A program made the position numbers and the translations under genes. This document shows, one piece after another, positions 1 to 6,892 of a stretch of 9,825 bases of DNA (its first letter is position 1; the number at the start of each line of letters is the position of its first letter). The notes beneath the pieces are model-generated. The model had not been told where the DNA came from. It did not search any database and worked only from the letters and a program-made list of their open reading frames with translations. The DNA is taken from contig DBFWLO010000005.1 of NCBI GenBank assembly GCA_048465415.1, positions 1 through 9,825 on the forward strand, written 5' to 3'. The stretch comes from Scatosoma sp048465415. GTDB taxonomy: Bacteria > Bacillota > Clostridia > Christensenellales > Borkfalkiaceae.

Positions 1-70
1 CTGCCATAACGATGGCAAACAACATACATACCGCTACTACAACTACACTTCTTCTTGATAATTTTCTCAT
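1..70 (-). CDS. N-terminal signal peptide of a truncated exported protein
   Basis: Only the first 23 codons are in the window. They read M-R-K-L-S-R-R-S followed by a hydrophobic run of valine, alanine, leucine and isoleucine, a typical Sec signal peptide with a basic n-region. The ATG at 70 is preceded by GGAG at 77-80, six bases upstream, which supports this start. The first residues (MRKLxxxSV) and the bases around the start resemble those of the 1802-residue gene starting at 5866, so this may be the next member of the same tandem family. The mature protein is outside the window, so no function can be given. A separate transcription unit is likely because a terminator lies between it and the preceding gene. 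Confidence 0.75.
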   Translation of the reverse strand, partial: MRKLSRRSVVVVAVCMLFAIVMA

Positions 71-96
71 GTTTTTCTCCGCCTACTATGTATTTG

Positions 97-122
97 ATTA
101 AGAAAGTTTTTGCTTTCTTAAT
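97..122 (-). promoter_or_regulatory. Leader hairpin before the gene at 70
   Basis: ATTAAGAAAG at 97-106 and CTTTCTTAAT at 113-122 form a perfect 10-base inverted repeat with a six-base loop. It sits 26 bases upstream of the ATG at 70, just before the ribosome binding site. There is no T-run directly after it on the minus strand, so it is not a classical terminator for that strand. It could be an mRNA-stabilising 5' hairpin or a protein binding site. The role is inferred. Confidence 0.5.
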
Positions 123-252
123 TCTCGTAAGTATTTTCTTCTATCTACAAAACGAATATTGCTACGTTTTTAGGATTCCTCTTGGGAAGCCTCTTCACAT
201 TCTATATACCCAACCGTTTGCGTTCTCTCTCCGATTGACGACTAATTTTTAT

Positions 253-279
253 CTGTTCATATATATAACAGTTGAACAG
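253..279. promoter_or_regulatory. Dyad with AT-rich centre, possible operator
   Basis: CTGTTCA at 253-259 and TGAACAG at 273-279 are perfect inverted copies separated by 13 bases that include a TATATATA run. The form, two half-sites around an AT-rich core, is typical of an operator. It lies about 180 bases upstream of the gene starting at 70. No good -35/-10 pair is visible around it, so the regulatory reading is tentative. Confidence 0.35.
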
Positions 280-324
280 CCCTCTTTTTACGCAAATTTT
301 CAAAAGTTTTTCAAAATATTTTTT

Positions 325-372
325 TCGAAAAGAAAAAAGCGCAGCTACTCATGCTGCGCCCTTTTTTCTTTC
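325..372 (-). terminator. Rho-independent terminator after the hydrolase gene
   Basis: GCGCAGC at 339-345 pairs with GCTGCGC at 353-359 around a seven-base loop. Read on the minus strand, the GC-rich stem is followed at once by TTTTTTCTTTTCG. It lies about 100 bases beyond the stop at 458 and would end the lipoprotein/hydrolase operon. The plus-strand side also has a T-run (362-367), so it could work in both directions, but no plus-strand gene is seen. Confidence 0.85.
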
Positions 373-380
373 CTACGCTC

Positions 381-434
381 TTATTGGAAAAATTCATCGA
401 AAAATTCGGTGACATTATCTAAACGTTCCAATAA
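381..434. repeat. 9-base inverted repeat with 36-base spacer
   Basis: TTATTGGAA at 381-389 is repeated in inverted form as TTCCAATAA at 426-434. It lies between the stop of the 1802-residue gene and its terminator. It may form a long-loop hairpin in the 3' untranslated region that slows 3' decay. Its role is unknown. Confidence 0.45.
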
Positions 435-457
435 AATTTTCTCTTTTCTGTTAGACT

Positions 458-3400
458 TTATTTATTTAACGACTGTACTGCCAACCAAAAATCGCTGTTA
501 TACCAAGTATCACTAAACGCTCCGCTTGCCGTATATCGGAAACATAATGTTTCACTTGTTAATGCTTCCAAGTTAAACGTCCATGATCCGTCGTCATTCA
601 GTTTGTAGACGCGCTTCGTTTTTCCGTCCCGATGATCTACCCACCATTCTCCGATGTGAGTTGCATTGCTTCCTGTTCCGTCATAGACCTCCATATATTT
701 GTATCCATCATCTTTCTGCCAAGCTGTAAGTCCTCCTGTAAACGTAATCGTTTTATAGCCTTGTGCTTTTAATTGTGCCAAAGTATAACCCGTTATTTTT
801 TGAAAGCTGATCCAATCAGAAGGCTGGTTAAATACTCCACTGTCGGTTACGGTAAACTGTCCCGGTCTTACGTATTTCCAACGTCCATATAAAGTAATCT
901 CATGAGGAGCATAGCTGGTGGTATCGGTTTTTTTAATAATAAATGTTGTTTGGGAATACCAACCATCAAATACATACCAATTAGTATCGGAGGGAGTAGG
1001 GTTCCAAAATACTGTATCACGTTCTACCGAAAATGTTCGCTTACTACTTTCCGATGAAGGCGGCGTCAATTCTTTTCCGAATATCGTATAATGTATCTTA
1101 TATTCAATAGGCGTCCATTTAGCCGTAAGCGTCGCACTTCCTGAAATTGTATAACTTGAACCAAAACTATAATTAGCTCCACTCCTTTGCCACATCCCCG
1201 TGTAATACGAGCGAGTGGAGGTGGGTAATTTAATTATCTCCCCTGCGATACCAGTCATTGATATACAAGAACTTCCGCCACCGGTGTTAAAAGAAACCGT
1301 ATATAACGGAGACCATTTTGCATAAAATACCTTATATCCCGTGGAACCTTTTGTTATGTAGTATGCTCTCGCACCTGCATAGTTAACAGTCGTATACCAT
1401 CCCATGAATCGATAACCTGTCCTTTCCGGGGTTGCCAAAGTTATAGTGGGCGTAGTAATAGTATAGCTTGTCGGTCTATCACTCTCAGGAACAGTTCCCC
1501 AACTTCCTGCCATTAAATCATAGTGAATGTAGTATGAAACCAAGTCCCATTTCGCATATAAAGTGGTATTCGTGGTTTTATTCCATTTACTGAGCATCTT
1601 TCCTTCCGCGTCGGTGCACTGTATTCCCGTTCCATTCGAGCCAAAATACCAGCCTTTAAAAGCGTAGCCTTTTCTTTCGCTCGGTATCGGTAATATTACC
1701 GTCGAATCATACGCTATGTTAGAGGTAGGGGAGATCGTATTCCCATAATACGGAACATAACTTATCGTTATTTTTATCGGGGTAAAGCGCGGTTCTAATC
1801 TGATTTGCGTCCCATCTTGCTCTTTCCCTACCGATAAATCCGGCATTTTATTGTAGTTAAATCTACTTCCAATCTCAAAATGCGTTCCCGTAAAATGAGT
1901 ACGATTATACTCATGATCCATTACATACCAACCGTCAAAGCTATAGCCGGTCTTGCTTTTCGTCGGAAGTGTAATCGGTTCATTAAAATCCTTGATAATC
2001 GCCGCGTGCCATGTATTCGCCTCTTTATCCGATAGACAATAAATCGAAAAGCCTATCTCTTTTTCAAAATGAGTATAAATATTATAAATACTCTCGTTGG
2101 CTCCCAAATCGGGCAATTCTGCCCAAACTTTAAACTTAGTTCCATCGGCCAAGGTGAAATATTGAAACTTATACCCTTCTTTCAAACTTACTTTATTCGG
2201 ATTAAATGCTTTTTCTAAATCTTCCGCTGTCTTAAATTTTGTTCCGTACGGAATAAACACTTTTTCGTTGCTGAATCCGCTTTCCGTCATCCATACGATA
2301 GTTCCATCACTGTTTACTTTGATCGCAAATTGCTTTCTCGTCCAATCGGCTATCAGTTCCGTATCGGTTGGAATATCCCATGTTTTAGTCGATTCCCCGT
2401 TTTCGTCCGTGTAGAACATCCCGCCGGCAGTTTTCCAACCGTTGAATATGTAACCTTCCCGATTCGCAGGAACAGGTAACGTAAACGCCTTATTATAAAT
2501 TACTTTCTTATTCTGACTTGCGGGACAACCTTCATACCCACAATTTAACGTAACCATGTACTCTGCTTCTTGCCATTTTGCGTAATAGGTCTTATTGCCG
2601 GTTTCACCCGATTCAATTTTCGTTATCGGATTTCCCGTGAAAGAAGCGTTGTTATACCAGCCCTTAAAAGTATATCCTTCAAGAGTCGGCGTAGGCAATG
2701 TTTTGCCTGCTTCACTGGTGTATTTCCCGTCAAAACTTCCCACTGTCCCGCCGTTGGGATTCAATACTATCGTATACTCGATAGGTTCCCACGCTGCGAT
2801 AAAATCCACAGTATCCGCTGTACTCATCCAACGATCCGACGAGTCAATAAACTTCATTCCCGTCCCGTCATTGTATTTCCAGCCGATAAACCGATTTTCC
2901 CGCTTCGTCGGCACAGGAAGTTCTCCTACATCTGAACCGTACCATAAAGTTCCATCTGATACCGTACTTCCGCCGTTGCTGTTAAAATGCACGACCGTGG
3001 ACAGTATTTCCGATGATTCTTTATATTGATCCCACAGCTCGTCAGCCTTATACTCCTCTTGCAATACTTTCGGAATATGGACTTTCACGGGAGTTTCCTC
3101 AAATACTCCCAGACCGATCGACACCTTTCTGTTTATGTTTTCCACGTATACATTTTGCAAATTCTCACACTGGAAAAAAGCTCCGTCGCCGATATTATGC
3201 AATGTACTATCGATTTTCAGCGTTTGTAAAGAGGTATTTCCTGTAAATGCATACGGTGCAATTGAGGACAAGCCCTGCAAACTCACCGTCGCAGCGTTCC
3301 CTTGGTAACGGAGCAATACGTCTCCCAATATCACTTGATCGCCTATTTGATTATTAAGCCATGCCGATCCGTCCAATGCTTCGTCTTCTACATATTTCAA

Positions 3401-5866
3401 AGAATTGGCCGTAATCGTTGATAATGCACTGCATTTGGATAACCCACCTCGACGGATCATAATTGCCTGATTTAGATTAATGGATTGCAGCTTATCATTT
3501 TCCGCAAAGGCGTAAGCTCCTATATCCGTTACTCCGGAAGGAACCGTATAGCTGACTCCGGTTTTCCCTTGTGGATATGTCAATAGCTCCGTTCCTTGCG
3601 CATTGAACAATACCCCGTCTTGCACCGCATAAGCGGTATTGCCTTCCGCGACGCTGATCCCGTTCAATTGACTGCAACCGGCGAAACTCCCCGCGCCCAC
3701 CGAAGTCAGGTTCTTTCCGAGCGTAAAACTTTGTAATGCGGAACAACCTTTGAACGTGCTTAATCCAATCTCTTTCACCGTGCTCGGCAAAATAACCCCC
3801 GTAAGCGATTTACAGTTCATAAACACGCCCGTGCCCAGCTTGTCCAATGTGCTACCGCTTTCAAATTCTACGGTTTTTAAGTTTTTCATACCGTAGAACG
3901 CATAATTCGATATTTCTTTTATCGTTTTCGGTATAACTATCTTTGTAACCTCACTATGATAACTTTCCGCACCTCCGATATTGACATCTCTCGATAAACG
4001 ATCGATAGCGATCACGGGTTGTCCTTTATACGTTTCGGGGATGCTCAAAGTTCCTTCTTGCTTTATATTCAGATTTCTGATGCAATAACCGCCATTGATT
4101 TTTTCATAGCTGAATGTTTCTGTTATTCCGCAATTTAAACTGTTAACAATATAATCGACTATATCCCGATTTTGAGGTTCAAGATTATGCGCAACCCCGA
4201 CATTATCGGTACATTTTCTGTCATCCCCCGCTTTTTGATCTATGGCATTCATCAGCTTAACGACAACATCAGTTCCTTGATACCCATCTGCTATTTGGGA
4301 ATCCAAATTGATAAATACATCGTCTTTGAACATATAATTAGAGGTTTCTGAGAATCCAATATGTCTATATTCAACCAAGTTCCCTTCCATATTGTTGATC
4401 ACGTTCAACCATGCCCATTTTTCTTCTTTTGATATGGGAAGACGGTCTATCAGGTTAGCGAGTATAACCTTCCACATGAACGCTTTTACTTCTTGAATCT
4501 CTGGCAAAACAACTTTTTGCAAACTACGCATGCTTGCTCTATTTGTTTCTCGACTGGATAATAAAGAGGAAGATTGAGAGCTTCCCGTTTCCAGAGATCC
4601 AACAACTTTCATTAGTCTCAAAACTATAGGAGAATTTATTAATTTATCAGTATCCGTGGTTTTATCTAAAAAGTTTAAGAACGCTTCCACAAAAGCCTGA
4701 CCGATAAAGTCTAATGTAACGTATGTTCCTATTGGTCTGAATGCAATATGACTATAATATTGGCTATAATGCTCGTTCCAATATTCCTTATAACTTTTGT
4801 TTAACCCTGCGTCTAAAATATCTAATATACCTGGATTATAGTCTTTCGTATTGGGATATTTTTCCGATGCAATATATTCGGTATCTTTACTATATCCAGC
4901 TATACTCAAAAATAAGTTCCACCCATAAAGCGTAGTACTTCCGAAGGCCGATCCGCCGTAGGGAGTCCCCATGGAATATAACGACGCCACATTATTCGGA
5001 TGCGCCAGGGCGTACTGCAAATTTGTATTTCCGCCACGGCTATGACCGATTAAATTATATGTAGGTAACTTCCCTGTCAGTTGACAATATTGATAGGACA
5101 ACGAATCCAGTATGTATTCCAGTTGAGCGTATACATAATCGTTACTTTGCGCTATTGTAGATTTTTTATCATTTTTAGTTATCTGCGGTTCGATCGATTC
5201 AAAGACAATAATAATATGTTTATTTACGTCGGACATTTGTAAATTATGGGTTGCGCTATTTTGGTCAACTTTTGTTTTATACTGGTAACCGGTTCCGTCT
5301 CTCGTGTCGCAATTATATAAATTTATTTTTCTATTTTCCGCCCGCTTTTCGAATTGATTATATTCCGCACGTAAACTTGCTGCGGGGTTTCCTTCCCCAA
5401 GATAATCATTTACATCGCTGACATGTTTGCTTTTTGCTTCATCTGCCGTCTTTTTTGTGTTTGCCCATTCCAGTGCTTGCGTCCCAAAGCCTACGCTCGC
5501 AGACATGACCGTCGTTTTGTCCTCGCCGATCTTTTGCCTTAACCGCTCGATCATCGAATAATCCCGATAACCGAACACCCATTTTTCTTTTCCCTTCTCG
5601 TCTGTTATCACCTGATGCGACCAGTAAGAAGGATCACACCCCAATCCGTGTGTAAACACCGTGATTTCAGGGACTCCGTTTCCAGGCGTAGTTCGATAGC
5701 TCAGTTCATCAAGCTCCTTATCCGATAGTTCCTCAGAGCCACGGCTGTATTCGGCTTTAACTGTCAATAATGAAAAGTCGATTTTTGATATTCCCACGAC
5801 GAGCAGGGAAACAAACAAAAATACAGCCAACACCAACCCTACGCTTTTGTTTAATAGTTTTCTCAT
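458..5866 (-). CDS. Secreted lipase-like hydrolase with LRR and B-repeat stalk
   Basis: A signal peptide (about 1-38, likely cleaved after VKA) leads into an alpha/beta-hydrolase domain (about 66-580). It shows FTHGLG (71-76, oxyanion region) and GHSRGG (274-279) with Ser276 as the probable nucleophile. DDVF (515-518) probably supplies the acid, and the VAHN motif the His (His560). A BspA-type leucine-rich repeat block follows (about 603-950), then about nine InlB-type B-repeats (about 957-1665) recognisable by GYxFxGWY and YAKW. A 130-residue C-terminal domain (about 1670-1802) is shared with the gene at 9825-8624. No LPxTG motif or terminal membrane helix is seen, so anchoring is unclear. 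Family knowledge suggests lipid or ester hydrolysis at the cell surface, with repeats for adhesion; the substrate is unknown. The ATG at 5866 has AAGGAG six bases upstream. It is the last gene of a three-gene operon. Confidence 0.9.
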   Translation of the reverse strand: MRKLLNKSVGLVLAVFLFVSLLVVGISKIDFSLLTVKAEYSRGSEELSDKELDELSYRTTPGNGVPEITVFTHGLGCDPSYWSHQVITDEKGKEKWVFGYRDYSMIERLRQKIGEDKTTVMSASVGFGTQALEWANTKKTADEAKSKHVSDVNDYLGEGNPAASLRAEYNQFEKRAENRKINLYNCDTRDGTGYQYKTKVDQNSATHNLQMSDVNKHIIIVFESIEPQITKNDKKSTIAQSNDYVYAQLEYILDSLSYQYCQLTGKLPTYNLIGHSRGGNTNLQYALAHPNNVASLYSMGTPYGGSAFGSTTLYGWNLFLSIAGYSKDTEYIASEKYPNTKDYNPGILDILDAGLNKSYKEYWNEHYSQYYSHIAFRPIGTYVTLDFIGQAFVEAFLNFLDKTTDTDKLINSPIVLRLMKVVGSLETGSSQSSSLLSSRETNRASMRSLQKVVLPEIQEVKAFMWKVILANLIDRLPISKEEKWAWLNVINNMEGNLVEYRHIGFSETSNYMFKDDVFINLDSQIADGYQGTDVVVKLMNAIDQKAGDDRKCTDNVGVAHNLEPQNRDIVDYIVNSLNCGITETFSYEKINGGYCIRNLNIKQEGTLSIPETYKGQPVIAIDRLSRDVNIGGAESYHSEVTKIVIPKTIKEISNYAFYGMKNLKTVEFESGSTLDKLGTGVFMNCKSLTGVILPSTVKEIGLSTFKGCSALQSFTLGKNLTSVGAGSFAGCSQLNGISVAEGNTAYAVQDGVLFNAQGTELLTYPQGKTGVSYTVPSGVTDIGAYAFAENDKLQSINLNQAIMIRRGGLSKCSALSTITANSLKYVEDEALDGSAWLNNQIGDQVILGDVLLRYQGNAATVSLQGLSSIAPYAFTGNTSLQTLKIDSTLHNIGDGAFFQCENLQNVYVENINRKVSIGLGVFEETPVKVHIPKVLQEEYKADELWDQYKESSEILSTVVHFNSNGGSTVSDGTLWYGSDVGELPVPTKRENRFIGWKYNDGTGMKFIDSSDRWMSTADTVDFIAAWEPIEYTIVLNPNGGTVGSFDGKYTSEAGKTLPTPTLEGYTFKGWYNNASFTGNPITKIESGETGNKTYYAKWQEAEYMVTLNCGYEGCPASQNKKVIYNKAFTLPVPANREGYIFNGWKTAGGMFYTDENGESTKTWDIPTDTELIADWTRKQFAIKVNSDGTIVWMTESGFSNEKVFIPYGTKFKTAEDLEKAFNPNKVSLKEGYKFQYFTLADGTKFKVWAELPDLGANESIYNIYTHFEKEIGFSIYCLSDKEANTWHAAIIKDFNEPITLPTKSKTGYSFDGWYVMDHEYNRTHFTGTHFEIGSRFNYNKMPDLSVGKEQDGTQIRLEPRFTPIKITISYVPYYGNTISPTSNIAYDSTVILPIPSERKGYAFKGWYFGSNGTGIQCTDAEGKMLSKWNKTTNTTLYAKWDLVSYYIHYDLMAGSWGTVPESDRPTSYTITTPTITLATPERTGYRFMGWYTTVNYAGARAYYITKGSTGYKVFYAKWSPLYTVSFNTGGGSSCISMTGIAGEIIKLPTSTRSYYTGMWQRSGANYSFGSSYTISGSATLTAKWTPIEYKIHYTIFGKELTPPSSESSKRTFSVERDTVFWNPTPSDTNWYVFDGWYSQTTFIIKKTDTTSYAPHEITLYGRWKYVRPGQFTVTDSGVFNQPSDWISFQKITGYTLAQLKAQGYKTITFTGGLTAWQKDDGYKYMEVYDGTGSNATHIGEWWVDHRDGKTKRVYKLNDDGSWTFNLEALTSETLCFRYTASGAFSDTWYNSDFWLAVQSLNK
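1313..1609 (-). repeat. B-repeat pair shared with the gene at 9825
   Basis: Residues about 1420-1518 of the 1802-residue protein align almost without gaps with the first 97 residues visible in the gene at 9533-9825. Shared stretches include EGKM, SKW, TTLYAKW, RPTSYTIT and GYRFMGWYT. The match shows that the two genes are paralogues over the second half of the repeat stalk. Confidence 0.8.
1775..3004 (-). repeat. Duplicated B-repeat block, copy in the hydrolase gene
   Basis: This segment codes for residues about 955-1364 and matches the block at 7057-8232 in the 525-residue lipoprotein. Long protein stretches are the same or nearly so (FNSNGGSTVSD, GETGNKTYYAKW, GYEGCPAS, MPDLSVGKEQDGTQIRLEPR). 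DNA similarity is also visible by eye, for example around 1790-1950 against 7070-7230. The homology stops sharply after RFxPI, where the two proteins diverge. Confidence 0.85.
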
Positions 5867-5872
5867 AAGTTT

Positions 5873-5878
5873 CTCCTT
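5873..5878 (-). promoter_or_regulatory. Ribosome binding site overlapping the upstream stop
   Basis: AAGGAG on the minus strand lies six bases before the ATG at 5866 and overlaps the TAA stop (5877-5879) of the 307-residue lipoprotein. This arrangement favours translational coupling of the two genes and fixes the start of the hydrolase gene. Confidence 0.8.
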
Positions 5879-6800
5879 ATTTTTTTATCCATTTTGCATA
5901 TACTTTCGTTTCGATGAATTCCGTACTACCTGTTTCATCATGCGTCTCTTGCGGTAACCTGTCTTCGTCAAAATTCCATTCGTTTTTACATTCCGCTTCC
6001 TTATACCAGCCACCGAACGTATATCCCTCCCGTATCGGTTGATACGGTGTGTTTTCAATCTTGCTGCCATATCCAAACTCATTGATAAAGAAATATCCGT
6101 CGTTTGGCGCTCCCTCGTAATTAAATAAGTACGACGTATTCGCTATTTGTAATTTAAATTCAAATATTCTTACATATTCCTGTTCATCTTGATATCCCTT
6201 CGTCATCGTTAATTTGTATTCTTCCTCTTGAACGTCATAGAATTGTGCTATATATTCGTCTTTCAAATACTCCGAAATTTCACTTACACATTTTCTGTAA
6301 GATGTTTCCCTGACAAAAAAGTTTAATGAAGCAATTTCAGGTTTTGATAAAAAATATAAATCATTCGCCCTATTAAGAAAACTTTGCAAACCAAAATCAT
6401 CAGACGTATAAAATTGTTCGATTAAACTTTTTGAGCCTATTTTATCTGACCAATCAAAGTATGTTTTGTCGCAATTATAAGGGAAATATACTCTCTTTAC
6501 GTTATCCAAGTATAGCCAATAATGCCTGTTATCGGGAACTATTGTATGGGCACTCGGTACAGTATAACTACTATAATATTTTACTATCTCCTTTCCCTTA
6601 TAATGCGACGGCACATACACCGTTTCGGGCAAATTATCTTCCGCTCCTATGATGGTATAACTTTTTTCTCCACCATGATAGCGAAACTGTCCGTCGCTTT
6701 CATAGCTCAATCCTTTCGACGAATTTATACAGCCCGTAAACAGGAGACTTATCATCAGGAATAAGCCGCTTAACACTAAACCTCCAAATTTCCTTTTCAC
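5877..6800 (-). CDS. Lipoprotein with C-terminal B-repeat
   Basis: The 307-residue product begins with a lipoprotein signal peptide ending in LFTGC, so Cys24 would be lipidated and the protein held on the outer face of the membrane. Residues about 35-108 (GGEKSYTI, LPETVYVPSHYKGKEIV, VKRVYFP) resemble the degenerate leucine-rich repeat leader seen at about 585-625 of the hydrolase. The middle (110-240) is not recognised. Residues 252-305 are one B-repeat with GYTFGGWY and YAKW, ending in two lysines. The start codon is GTG at 6800, supported by an ideal AGGAGGT five bases upstream. The signal peptide closely matches that of the upstream lipoprotein, so the two probably arose by duplication. 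It has no catalytic motif and is probably a surface adhesin or a partner of the hydrolase. Confidence 0.85.
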   Translation of the reverse strand: MKRKFGGLVLSGLFLMISLLFTGCINSSKGLSYESDGQFRYHGGEKSYTIIGAEDNLPETVYVPSHYKGKEIVKYYSSYTVPSAHTIVPDNRHYWLYLDNVKRVYFPYNCDKTYFDWSDKIGSKSLIEQFYTSDDFGLQSFLNRANDLYFLSKPEIASLNFFVRETSYRKCVSEISEYLKDEYIAQFYDVQEEEYKLTMTKGYQDEQEYVRIFEFKLQIANTSYLFNYEGAPNDGYFFINEFGYGSKIENTPYQPIREGYTFGGWYKEAECKNEWNFDEDRLPQETHDETGSTEFIETKVYAKWIKK

Positions 6801-6805
6801 TTATT

Positions 6806-6812
6806 ACCTCCT
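6806..6812 (-). promoter_or_regulatory. Strong ribosome binding site for a GTG start
   Basis: AGGAGGT lies five bases upstream of GTG at 6800. It decides in favour of this non-ATG start, which also gives a complete lipoprotein signal peptide. It lies directly after the relic stop codon at 6812-6814. Confidence 0.85.
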
Positions 6813-6892
6813 TATTTTTTTATCCATTTTGCACATAATTTTGTTTCGACGAATTGCAAATTACCATTTTACCCTCGATCTTCGTGCGGTAA
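6812..6892 (-). pseudogene. Out-of-frame relic of a B-repeat 3' end
   Basis: These 81 bases align without a gap with the last 81 bases of the 307-residue lipoprotein gene (5877-5957). In the matching frame they encode LPHE, then after one internal stop QFVETKLCAKWIKK and TAA, against LPQE and EFIETKVYAKWIKK in the intact gene. Forty of the last 44 bases are identical. The 525-residue gene reads through this segment in another frame and stops early at 6820, giving the tail NSSKQNYVQNG. The 525-residue gene has therefore probably lost its original C-terminal B-repeat through a frameshift or a rearrangement. Confidence 0.75.

Larger units (their letters stand above)
71..457. other. Intergenic region with terminator and inverted repeats
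   Basis: This 387-base AT-rich gap separates the 1802-residue gene from the next minus-strand gene. It holds a 9-base inverted repeat (381-434), a strong intrinsic terminator (about 325-372), a 7-base dyad around an AT-rich centre (253-279) and a 10-base perfect hairpin in the leader of the next gene (97-122). I found no convincing -35/-10 pair for the gene starting at 70. A plus-strand open frame crosses the region, but its protein is dominated by Phe, Tyr and Ser, it has no ribosome binding site, and it runs through the terminator into the antisense of the upstream gene. I do not consider it real. Confidence 0.7.

Noticed and set aside
55..516. Plus-strand 153-codon open frame
   Set aside because: It has no ribosome binding site, runs through the minus-strand terminator and overlaps the 3' end of the hydrolase gene. 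Its Phe/Ser/Tyr-rich product is typical of the antisense of AT-rich DNA.
458..900. Sortase (LPxTG) or membrane anchor at the C terminus of the hydrolase
   Set aside because: No LPxTG-like motif, hydrophobic helix or basic tail is present; the protein ends within the C-terminal domain.
2570..3246. Several plus-strand open frames opposite the hydrolase gene
   Set aside because: They lie wholly inside a continuous, clearly domain-bearing minus-strand gene, and none has a ribosome binding site or recognisable domain.
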